A stretch of DNA of 64,000 nt from Undibacterium piscinae. Its GTDB lineage: Bacteria; Pseudomonadota; Gammaproteobacteria; Burkholderiales; Burkholderiaceae_D. Made by a program: the position numbers and the translations under genes. The stretch covers positions 868,001 to 932,000 of the forward strand of contig CP051152.1 in the NCBI GenBank assembly GCA_003970805.2. The letters run 5' to 3'. The notes under the pieces were generated by a model. It saw nothing but the letters and a program-made list of their open reading frames with translations, ran no database searches and had not been told where the DNA came from. The stretch's first letter is position 1; each line of letters opens with the position of its first letter. This document shows positions 56,833 to 64,000 of the stretch, in pieces.

Positions 56833-58081
56833 AGCGCAGTGCCTCCGCAGGTTTTACGCGGGCCGCACGCCAGCTAGGATAAATGGTGGCGAAAAATGCC
56901 AGTACGATGGCAACGCCACCTATGGTCCAGACATCAGCCCAATGCAGATCGGAAGGCAAAGAACTGATTACATAGACTTCTTTTGCCAGAAACTGTATAC
57001 CAAGGATACGCTCTATGAAGGGCACGATGACGTCGATATTTAACGCGACCAGGATACCAAAACCCACGCCCAGCGCAGTACCTAGCAAGCCTACCAGTGC
57101 GCCTTGTATCATGAAGATTTTCATGATCGACCAAGGCGAAGCGCCCAGCGTACGCAAAATCGCGATATCAGCCTGTTTCTCGGTCACGGTCATTACCAGA
57201 GTAGAGACCAGATTAAACGCGGCGACCGCGATAATCAGGGTCAGGATGATGAACATCATGGTTTTTTCAGTTTTGACGGCGGCAAAATAATTGGCATTTT
57301 GCTGCGACCAGTCACGCGCAACCAGATTCTGACTTAGGCTATTGCGCAAGTCGTACGCCACTTGCGGGGCTTTCAGCATGTCTTGTATGCGCAAGCGCAA
57401 GCCGCTAGGCGCAGGCTGACGGAAAAATTTCTGGGCATCGGCGATATGGATGAACGCCATGCCGGAGTCGAATTCGTAATGTCCGGCCTCAAACACCGCC
57501 ACCACGGTAAAGCCCTTTAAGCGCGGCACCATACCAGCCGGGGTTAACTGACTCTCGGGTGCCGCCAGCGTGACCTTGTCACCTATACTCACGTGCATGG
57601 CGCGCGCCAGCTCTATGCCTAAGATGATATTGAATTCGCCTTCGCGTAAATCCGTCAATGCGCCGGCCTTGACCTTGCTAGCCACCACCGACACCTTTGG
57701 CTCTTGCTCAGGCAAGATCCCGCGCAATATCACGCCTCGCATCACACCGTCGTTAATGATCATGGCTTGCGCATCGACATACGGCGCCGTACCCAGCACC
57801 GCCTTATTTTTTTCCACTTCCAGCGCAGTCGCCTGCCAATCACTGAGCGCGCCACTGATATCTAGCACCTCAATGTGCGGCAATACCGACAACATGCGGT
57901 CGCGCACTTCTTTCTGAAAACCGTTCATGACCGACAGCACCACGATCAGCGCCGCCACACCAAGCGCGATACCTGCCATGGAAATGAGCGAAATAAAAGA
58001 AATAAAGCTATTACGGCTACTACGCCGTCCGGCGCGGGTATAGCGCAAGCCAACTAGCCATTCAAAAGGGAGATTTTTCAC
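56825..58081 (-). CDS. lolC: Lipoprotein-releasing ABC permease LolC/E
   Basis: A 418-residue MacB/LolC-type permease. The N-terminal [54 protein letters not shown] is diagnostic. A periplasmic domain follows, then three C-terminal helices with [28 protein letters not shown]. It functions as a single LolC/E-type (LolF-like) partner here, since only one permease gene is visible. It sits upstream of lolD with an 8-bp overlap. Confidence 0.93.
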
Positions 58082-58167
58082 AAAAAGTCTTTATTTTTTA
58101 AGGTGGAACAAGTTCTTGCACATGGGACAACCCGCTAGTTTGCCACACTATGCCCTACAATACTGCT

Positions 58168-59265
58168 ATGAGCCATTTACAAATCATTCTTCCCTTAGGC
58201 ATACCGCCGGCCGCCTTAGCCCCCGACTTGCTACGCGCACTGCAAACACCCAGCCTGCGCACTCCGGCGCTAGCCAAATTACTGGCATGCGCCAGCCTGG
58301 GCAATACCGAGCTTGCCACCGACTTTGCACGGCTACTGCCGCATGAAGCCTGGCTTGCAGGCCATTTTCGCCCGGAAAGCCGCATGTCTATTATGCATCA
58401 GTCTATTAGGCATGCCAGTTCCGCTTTGACTAACTTGACTAACCCGCGCCTGTGCAGCCCGGCCAGCACCCACAATAAGATGCAAGAGATGGGATTGACC
58501 GCGAGCGAGGGCTATTGGTTCACTTTTAGCCCCGTGCACATCCACATCGCACGCGATCATCTGGTCCTGACCGATCAGCGCCGGCTAAACATCCCTGAAG
58601 ACGAAGCCCGCATCCTGTTTCAGGCGGCCGCCGACATGTGCGCAGAAATCGGCAAGACTTTGCTGTACGGTGACGCCAAGACCTGGTTCCTGCGGGCCGA
58701 TGACTGGCAGCATTTGCAAACCTCGACCATGGATGCCGCCTGCGGCCACAACATCGAGATCTGGATGCCGAAAGGCGAGCAAGAACGTGCCTGGCGCAAG
58801 CTGCAAAACGAGATCCAGATGCTATGGCACATCCATCCAATCAATGCGCAACGCGAGGCTAGCGGCGTCAATATCATCAATTCTGCCTGGCTCCATAGTG
58901 GCAGTGCCGCGCTCTCGAAACAGGAGAAACACTACCGGGCTGACACGAGCTTCGCCCAGGTGTTGGCGGCAAGCCAGAGCGAGAAAACTACCACGGTAAT
59001 ACTTGATCAATTTCTGGAACCATCGATCAACAGCGATTGGGCTTATTGGCTAGAGGCCATGCATGCGCTGGAGGACAACTGGTTTTGCCCGGTGCTGCAA
59101 GCCATCAAAGGGCGACAACTGCAACACCTTGATCTGGTCTTTAATGACGCCGCCAGCCTGACCACGTTTAGCTTGACGCCGCGCCACCTGTGGAAATTCT
59201 GGGCCAAAGACTCACTCGCCCCGCTATTTTCGCTAGCTCAACTCAACACTGAAGAATCAGCATGA
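58168..59265 (+). CDS. Conserved protein upstream of recJ (RpfE/phosphoglycerate-mutase-like)
   Basis: About 365 residues from the ATG at 58168 (MSHLQIILPLGIPPAAL); an in-frame start at 58150 is possible. The text MGLTASEGYWFTFSPVHIHIARDHLVL and a C-terminal DDWQHLQTSTMDAACGHNIEIWMP resemble a betaproteobacterial family sometimes labelled RpfE or regulatory protein. No catalytic residues can be assigned with confidence. The stop overlaps the recJ start by ATGA, so the two are translationally coupled. Confidence 0.75.
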   Translation: MSHLQIILPLGIPPAALAPDLLRALQTPSLRTPALAKLLACASLGNTELATDFARLLPHEAWLAGHFRPESRMSIMHQSIRHASSALTNLTNPRLCSPASTHNKMQEMGLTASEGYWFTFSPVHIHIARDHLVLTDQRRLNIPEDEARILFQAAADMCAEIGKTLLYGDAKTWFLRADDWQHLQTSTMDAACGHNIEIWMPKGEQERAWRKLQNEIQMLWHIHPINAQREASGVNIINSAWLHSGSAALSKQEKHYRADTSFAQVLAASQSEKTTTVILDQFLEPSINSDWAYWLEAMHALEDNWFCPVLQAIKGRQLQHLDLVFNDAASLTTFSLTPRHLWKFWAKDSLAPLFSLAQLNTEESA

Positions 59266-60950
59266 CACGCCTCGCCATACGCCCCTACTCATTAAAGCAA
59301 TCTGAGACTTTACGCCAAAGCGGCCTGCATCCGGTACTGGCACGCCTGTTCGCGGCGCGCGGTGTGGCTGACAGCAAAGAACTGGCAACCGAACTACCGG
59401 CCCTGATAGCGCCGACCGCCTTGCTGCAGATAGATAAAGCCGCGGTATTTCTGGCCGATGCCATCGCCACCGGAAAAAAAATGGTGATCGTCGCCGATTA
59501 CGACTGCGATGGCGCCACCGCCTGTGCGGTAGGTCTGCGCGGTTTGCGTATGCTAGGTGGCGTAGTCGATTACATCGTACCGAATCGCTTTGAATACGGC
59601 TACGGGCTCACGCCGGAGATCGTCGCGCTGACGGCCAGAGAGAAATCCCCTGACATCATCGTCACGGTAGACAATGGCATCGCCAGCATAGACGGGGTTG
59701 CCGCAGCCAATGCCATGGGCATACAGGTGGTGATTACCGATCACCATTTGCCAGCCGACACCCTGCCCGACGCCAGCGTTATCGTGAACCCGAATCAGCC
59801 AGGTTGCGGCTTCCCCAGCAAAAATCTGGCCGGTGTCGGCGTCATGTTTTACGTCTTACTGGCACTGCGTGCAGAGATGCGTAAGCGCGGTATGTTTGAC
59901 AGCCAGAGCCAACCCAAACTTGATGTCTTGCTCGATCTGGTGGCGCTGGGCACGGTGGCCGACGTGGTTAAACTCGACCCCAACAACCGCATCCTGGTAG
60001 CGCAAGGCCTCAAGCGCATGCGTGCCGGTCGCATGCATGCCGGTATCGCCGCGCTGTTTCGCGTGGCCGGGCGCGAGCCGCGCAATGCCAGCCCGTTTGA
60101 CCTCGGTTTTGCCGTAGGACCACGCCTGAACGCCGCCGGCCGTCTGGCCGATATGTCGCTGGGCATAGAATGCCTGACCACCGATGACGAGGGACGCGCC
60201 TGGCAGATCGCGCAAGAACTCAATAGCATCAATGCCGACCGCAAAGACATAGAACGCGACATGCAAGATGCGGCGCTGCTGCATCTCGATGATTTTAAGG
60301 CTGAAGCGAGCCACACTATCGCGGTATTTGACGAGAGCTGGCATCAGGGCGTGATAGGGATAGTTGCCTCGCGCCTGAAAGATAAATTCTTCCGGCCGAC
60401 GATCACCTTCGCCCCCGGTGATGAAGGCTTGATGAAGGGTTCGGGCCGTTCCATACCCGGCTTTCATCTGCGTGATGCACTTGATCTGGTATCGAAACAC
60501 GCGCCTACCCTGATCCAGAAATTTGGCGGACACGCGATGGCGGCAGGCCTGACCATACGCAGCGTAGATTTTCCGGCTTTCCAGCAAGCGTTTGAGGCGG
60601 TAGGCCAGAGCTGGCTCAAGCAAGAACAGTTAGAGCGCATCATAGAAACCGACGGCGCGCTGGAAGACGCTTACTTCACTACCGATTTCATCGATCTGCT
60701 GGCGGGCCAAGTGTGGGGCCAGGGCTTTGCGCCACCGGTGTTTTGCGATGATTTCAAATTAATCTCGCAACGCATACTCAAAGAGCGTCACCTGAAAATG
60801 GTATTGGAAAAGAATGGCCTGCGTTACGACGCAATCTGGTTCGGCCACACTGACAGCTTCGGCGACAGGGTCAGGGTAGCGTTCCGGCTTGATATCAATG
60901 AATACAATGGCGTCACCAAGGTACAGTTATTGGTGGAACACGTGGAGTAA
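59262..60950 (+). CDS. recJ: Single-strand-specific 5'-3' exonuclease RecJ
   Basis: RecJ acts in recombination and mismatch repair. The 562-residue protein has DHH-family motifs VADYDCDGATACAVG (motif I), TVDNGIASIDG (II), VITDHHLPAD (III), and GTVADVVKLD, then the DHHA1 GGHAMAAGLTI and a C-terminal OB fold. Size and motifs are normal. It overlaps the previous gene by 4 bp. Confidence 0.96.
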   Translation: MTRLAIRPYSLKQSETLRQSGLHPVLARLFAARGVADSKELATELPALIAPTALLQIDKAAVFLADAIATGKKMVIVADYDCDGATACAVGLRGLRMLGGVVDYIVPNRFEYGYGLTPEIVALTAREKSPDIIVTVDNGIASIDGVAAANAMGIQVVITDHHLPADTLPDASVIVNPNQPGCGFPSKNLAGVGVMFYVLLALRAEMRKRGMFDSQSQPKLDVLLDLVALGTVADVVKLDPNNRILVAQGLKRMRAGRMHAGIAALFRVAGREPRNASPFDLGFAVGPRLNAAGRLADMSLGIECLTTDDEGRAWQIAQELNSINADRKDIERDMQDAALLHLDDFKAEASHTIAVFDESWHQGVIGIVASRLKDKFFRPTITFAPGDEGLMKGSGRSIPGFHLRDALDLVSKHAPTLIQKFGGHAMAAGLTIRSVDFPAFQQAFEAVGQSWLKQEQLERIIETDGALEDAYFTTDFIDLLAGQVWGQGFAPPVFCDDFKLISQRILKERHLKMVLEKNGLRYDAIWFGHTDSFGDRVRVAFRLDINEYNGVTKVQLLVEHVE

Positions 60951-60960
60951 GCCAAACACT

Positions 60961-61650
60961 ATGAATCCTCATCAATTTTCCGAATCCGAAATTGCCGGTG
61001 TATATCGCGCCATCAATCAGCGGCGCGATATGCGTCACTTCTTGCCCACGCCGATTCCACCCGAGCAATTAATGCGTTTCATCAAAGCGGCACATCATGC
61101 GCCCAGTGTCGGTTATATGCAGCCGTGGCGCTTTGTGCGCATCACCGATCCGGCCTTACGCCGCGACTTGCACAGCCACGTCAATGACGAGCGTTTATTG
61201 ACGGCGCAAGCGCTAGGCGAACGCTCGGACTCTTTCATGCAGCTGAAGGTAGAGGGCATGCTCGCTTGCGCTGAATTGCTGGCAGTCGGCCTGACGGACG
61301 GCCGGGAGAAACATGTGTTCGGCCGCCGTACCATGCCGGAGATGGATCTGGCCTCAGCCTCCTGTGCGATCCAGAATTTCTGGCTGGCGGCACGTGCCGA
61401 AGGCATAGGAGTGGGCTGGGTCTCGATGTTCGATCCTGAAGTGGTCAGGGAAAAACTCAAGATGCCCTTTGGTAGCCGCCCTATTGCCCTGCTCTGCGTG
61501 GGCGAAGTCGAACAATTTTATCCGGCGCCGATGCTGGAACTGGAAAAGTGGGATAGCCGCCGCCCACTGTCGGAAGTGCTGTTCGAGAATAACTGGGGCG
61601 AATCCGCCCCCGCCGACACGCCGGAAACCGCCAAAGAAATTAAACCTTAG
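60961..61650 (+). CDS. bluB: 5,6-dimethylbenzimidazole synthase
   Basis: BluB cleaves reduced FMN to give 5,6-dimethylbenzimidazole, the lower ligand of B12. The 229-residue protein has the nitroreductase-like fold with QRRDMRHFLPTPIPPEQL, AAHHAPSVGYMQPWRFVRI, FGRRTMPEMDLASASCAIQNFWLAARAEGIGVGWVSMFDPE and FYPAPMLELEKW, a close match to BluB rather than generic nitroreductases. It starts at the ATG 10 bp after recJ. It is 45 kb from the cob block and belongs functionally with cobT and cobS. Confidence 0.9.
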   Translation: MNPHQFSESEIAGVYRAINQRRDMRHFLPTPIPPEQLMRFIKAAHHAPSVGYMQPWRFVRITDPALRRDLHSHVNDERLLTAQALGERSDSFMQLKVEGMLACAELLAVGLTDGREKHVFGRRTMPEMDLASASCAIQNFWLAARAEGIGVGWVSMFDPEVVREKLKMPFGSRPIALLCVGEVEQFYPAPMLELEKWDSRRPLSEVLFENNWGESAPADTPETAKEIKP

Positions 61651-62113
61651 GGCGGCGTCCAAACCAGGCGATCAGGGCGATGCCTATGCCTGCGATGATT
61701 AAAAAATTCAACGAGCCCTGATACACCAGGCGGTGCGGTCCGCCCAGGATCGAGTTTTCCAGGCTAGGCACCAGGGTCAGCGCCATCATTGCAGCCAGCA
61801 ATAACTTATAGCCCACCCGTTTCAGTAAGACCAGAAAACCGGCAGCGGCGCGATCGGGAGCGGCCGCCAAGGCCAGCACATCGGCCGCGCTCCATAAGGC
61901 GCTCACAAGAGCCACCGGCACCAGTACGCCGGTCCAGAACAAGGGTAAATGCAAGGCCAGCTGAAACAAGGGAAGAACATCGGACCAGCCGCGATCACGC
62001 ACCACCACACTGATCACATCGATTCTTTCCTTGGCTAGGGCCGCCAAAAATACCAGCAAGATGAATTTGCCGGCAACAGCTAGAAATTTCAACACGGAAG
62101 ACAAACTGGGCAT
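61640..62113 (-). CDS. Integral membrane protein of unknown function
   Basis: A 157-residue protein with four hydrophobic segments (about residues 8-26, 45-70, 95-115 and 130-150) and a basic C-terminus (FGRRPKV). I do not recognise the family. It converges with bluB, overlapping its 3' end by 11 bp. There is no motif from which to assign a function. Confidence 0.6.
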   Translation of the reverse strand: MPSLSSVLKFLAVAGKFILLVFLAALAKERIDVISVVVRDRGWSDVLPLFQLALHLPLFWTGVLVPVALVSALWSAADVLALAAAPDRAAAGFLVLLKRVGYKLLLAAMMALTLVPSLENSILGGPHRLVYQGSLNFLIIAGIGIALIAWFGRRPKV

Positions 62114-62250
62114 AGATTTTTTCTTATTTTAGCCATAGGGGGCATGGCCATTCAGGGCGACAGCTTAACATGCCGCCCTGAGAGTCCGGGAAAATGAGAT
62201 CAGCGCCAGGGCTCGTAGAGGCCAGGCGATGAACTTGAGGAATTAAGCTC

Positions 62251-62300
62251 AGTCGTTCTTAGTCGTTCTTAGTCGTTCTTAGTCGTTCTTAGTCGTTCTT
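62251..62300. repeat. 10-bp tandem repeat, 5 exact copies, over the lipoprotein stop
   Basis: Unit AGTCGTTCTT. On the minus strand the units read AAGAACGACT, and the lipoprotein gene ends KND-stop within the first two units. Slippage to fewer copies could move the stop. Confidence 0.95.
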
Positions 62301-63116
62301 AGTCGCCGGCGGCATCACAGGCCCGCCGGATACAACGGGCGTAGCCGCTGAGCCAGCACTAGCCACCGGAGTTTCCGGTTCAGCGGGCGGCAGCGGCGCT
62401 GCGGGCGCCACACAACCACTGGCCTGACCCAAGCCCTTCAGAAAAGCGCGACGTACCACTCCGGCCGCCAGCGCTGCCGTCACGTCTTTGGAATGCCGGT
62501 CAGCGCCGGAAAATCGGCGTATCCAGCTACGAAAAGGAATCACGCCTTCGACCGTGCTGCGTAAAGCACCGATTGCCGCATTACTTAACTCCGACTGTCC
62601 CTGCTCAAACAGGCCGGCAATCTTATTCGCGGATAAGGCATCAAGATCTGGCCCTATGATGCGATCAAGCGCACTGACCTCGGCACCTATGCCTTCGCAC
62701 GATTTATCCACCGGCATCAAATACGGCCCCTTCATGGCGGCATTCAATTCAGGCGAAATCTCAGCGCGAATCAGGTTAAAGTCACTCAAGGGCGAAGTAA
62801 CCGCACCCATCACCTGCGTTTCCATCGCTGGCTTAGTCAGACTGCCAGTCGTAGCGGCCGGCTTTTGCGACACCGATGCTGGCGCAGGAGTGGCTGCTGA
62901 CTTAGGCGCTGTAGCTGTAGCTGTAGCTGTAGCTGTAGCTATCGTAGTGCCGGAACCGGCATTAACCACCGATTGGGGCGACTCTGTGCTGGCACAGCCA
63001 GAGAGCACAATCGCGAATGCGACTAATCCGCCAAACATGGAGCTACGTTCCAGAAATTTATTTGGACGGCACAAACACTCCTCCAAACACAGACACCGAA
63101 TCGATGTTTTTTTCAT
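62289..63116 (-). CDS. Putative lipoprotein with low-complexity Ala/Thr segment
   Basis: A protein of 270-280 residues. A lipobox VLSGCAS follows a hydrophobic stretch FGGLVAFAIVL. The start is uncertain: ATGs lie at 63128, 63116 and 63038. A short (AT)n/Pro/Ala segment is encoded by a GCTGTA hexamer array, followed by a domain with FNLIRAEISPELNAAMKGPYLMPVDKSCEGIGAEVSALDRIIGPDLD and RRAFLKGLGQASGC, and a Pro-rich tail. The family is unknown; the SCEGI-containing domain is conserved in my recollection of betaproteobacterial lipoproteins. Confidence 0.7.
   Translation of the reverse strand: MKKTSIRCLCLEECLCRPNKFLERSSMFGGLVAFAIVLSGCASTESPQSVVNAGSGTTIATATATATATAPKSAATPAPASVSQKPAATTGSLTKPAMETQVMGAVTSPLSDFNLIRAEISPELNAAMKGPYLMPVDKSCEGIGAEVSALDRIIGPDLDALSANKIAGLFEQGQSELSNAAIGALRSTVEGVIPFRSWIRRFSGADRHSKDVTAALAAGVVRRAFLKGLGQASGCVAPAAPLPPAEPETPVASAGSAATPVVSGGPVMPPATKND
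62911..62940. repeat. In-frame hexamer repeat GCTGTA, 5 copies
   Basis: Encodes alternating Ala-Thr residues in the lipoprotein. Being a multiple of three, copy changes keep the frame and only lengthen or shorten the linker. Confidence 0.88.
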
Positions 63117-63220
63117 ATCTGGCCTCATCCTTGTATGTTTAACGACTATTTAATCAATAGTGCCCAAGTGTAACGCCAATTATCCGCTCAGTGCTCGCTC
63201 ACGAATTTCAATGGCAAATA

Positions 63221-63266
63221 AAAAAGGACCTGGCAATCAGCGACTATGCTGACTACCAGGCCCTTT
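63221..63266 (-). terminator. Intrinsic terminator after lldP
   Basis: On the minus strand GGCCTGGTAGTCAGC pairs imperfectly with GCTGATTGCCAGGTCC, followed by six T. It lies about 25 bp after the permease stop. Confidence 0.82.
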
Positions 63267-63291
63267 CTATAGCAAGGCTATCTATATCGTC

Positions 63292-64000
63292 TTAATGCAC
63301 CAGCAAGGTGAACGGATACACATAGGCCTGGAGGAATACGAAGAGCCCGACCAACACCGCCAGTGCCAGACTGTGGAAGAACACGAAACGCAAGATCTCG
63401 CCTTCATGCCCATACCAACGGGTGGCGGTACTGGCGACCACGATACTTTGCGCATCCACCATTTTACCCATGACGCCGCCTGAGCTATTGGCCGCCGCCA
63501 TCAAGACCGGGCTCAGGCCCAATTGTTCCGCCGTGGTTTTTTGCAGTCCGCCAAACAAGACGTTGGCCGCCGTATCCGAACCCGTCAATGCGACACCAAG
63601 CCAGCCTAACAAGGTACCGAAGATAGGATAGAACATGCCGGTATGAGCAAACACCAGACCCAAGGTAGCATCGGTACCTGAATAACGCGTCAAATAACCG
63701 AGTGCCAGCATCAGCACTATAGTCAGCAACGAGTAACGGACCAGCCAGATAGTGCGGAAATAGATGCGCACCAGATTAAGCAGTGAATACTTCATCATTA
63801 AACCGGAAATGATAGAGGCGATAAAAATCCCGGTGCCGGTGGCGGACAACCAGTTCAAGGTATAAATTGCCGCTTCCTTATGTGGCTTGGCTACTACCGG
63901 AGCGACTTTTTCGACCAGATTATGCAAACCCGTGAATGGAATCTTGAATACTGAAATACCGTCCACCCACTTCTTAAACTCAGGAATACCCCAGATAAAT
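63292..64000 (-). CDS. lldP: L-lactate permease, C-terminal part (runs off window)
   Basis: The frame is open to the right edge (upstream text FIWGIPEFKKWVDGIS). It shows the LctP/LldP family ending: GTLLGWLGVALTGSDTAANVLFGGLQ, LMAAANSSGGVMGKMVDAQSIVVASTAT and FFHSLALAVLVGLFVFLQAYVYPF. About 236 of roughly 550 residues are visible, including five or six membrane helices. It imports lactate or glycolate with protons. Confidence 0.93.
   Translation of the reverse strand, partial: FIWGIPEFKKWVDGISVFKIPFTGLHNLVEKVAPVVAKPHKEAAIYTLNWLSATGTGIFIASIISGLMMKYSLLNLVRIYFRTIWLVRYSLLTIVLMLALGYLTRYSGTDATLGLVFAHTGMFYPIFGTLLGWLGVALTGSDTAANVLFGGLQKTTAEQLGLSPVLMAAANSSGGVMGKMVDAQSIVVASTATRWYGHEGEILRFVFFHSLALAVLVGLFVFLQAYVYPFTLLVH

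Noticed and set aside
58155..60623. Minus-strand open frames opposite the RpfE-like gene and recJ
   Set aside because: They overlap strongly supported plus-strand genes and have no domain content.

Overview
The window reads as a chromosomal segment of a betaproteobacterium, most likely Burkholderiales and perhaps close to Oxalobacteraceae. This rests on gene content and protein flavour (the ribF-ileS-lspA-coaBC order, the recJ neighbourhood, a DctP/DctQ/DctM TRAP system, a NorBQD-type NO reductase), not on a database search. No rRNA, tRNA, prophage or CRISPR array was seen.

Layout. (1) 1-15240, minus strand: the end of a PnuC-family transporter gene, then a large cobalamin block read right to left: cobT (broken), cobS, cobC, a PilZ gene, a cobalamin riboswitch, btuB, btuC, btuD, cobO, cbiA, cobU, cbiB, cobD, btuF, a second cobalamin-binding protein and cobQ. 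It covers B12 uptake, corrinoid adenosylation, amidation and nucleotide-loop assembly, but no corrin-ring genes. The 5,6-dimethylbenzimidazole synthase gene bluB lies far away at 60961. (2) 15302-21133: argH and a TRAP transporter with dctQM facing dctP across a decayed stretch. (3) 21463-24131: pmbA, darP, mog. (4) 24193-31219: a broken esterase gene runs into a norB lacking its 5' end, followed by norE, norF, norQ, a small membrane protein, a NapH-like polyferredoxin and norD. (5) 31350-38714: a scrambled dgkA, an IclR regulator, a ydjM homologue behind a LexA box, lepB, gap, a GNAT gene and tkt with a scrambled duplicated 5' end. (6) 39140-43674: rsmE, yidB, a LysR gene fused to a DUF885 tail, an SbtA-like transporter, a methyltransferase remnant and a small CxxC protein. 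(7) 44062-52513: ribF, ileS, lspA, broken coaBC, broken orn, an M48 protease, a pterin dehydratase and rsgA. (8) 52632-64000: a sensor kinase, a decayed secreted-protein gene, truncated lolD, lolC, an RpfE-like gene, recJ, bluB, a membrane protein, a lipoprotein and the end of an L-lactate permease gene.

A recurring feature is damage confined to gene ends: frameshifts at poly-A runs (argH, dctM, lspA), direct repeats of 39 to 177 bp, and abrupt joins between unrelated genes (esterase/norB, norD/dgkA, LysR/DUF885, SbtA/methyltransferase, coaBC/orn, secreted protein/lolD). The intervening genes are clean and full length. This pattern suggests collapsed or wrongly closed assembly gaps plus homopolymer errors more than biology, so broken genes here should be confirmed before they are called pseudogenes.

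The most biologically interesting items are the nor cluster with an embedded NapH-like iron-sulfur membrane protein, the riboswitch-headed B12 block with two binding proteins and a PilZ gene, the SOS-box-controlled ydjM homologue, and the SbtA-like transporter divergent from a LysR regulator.
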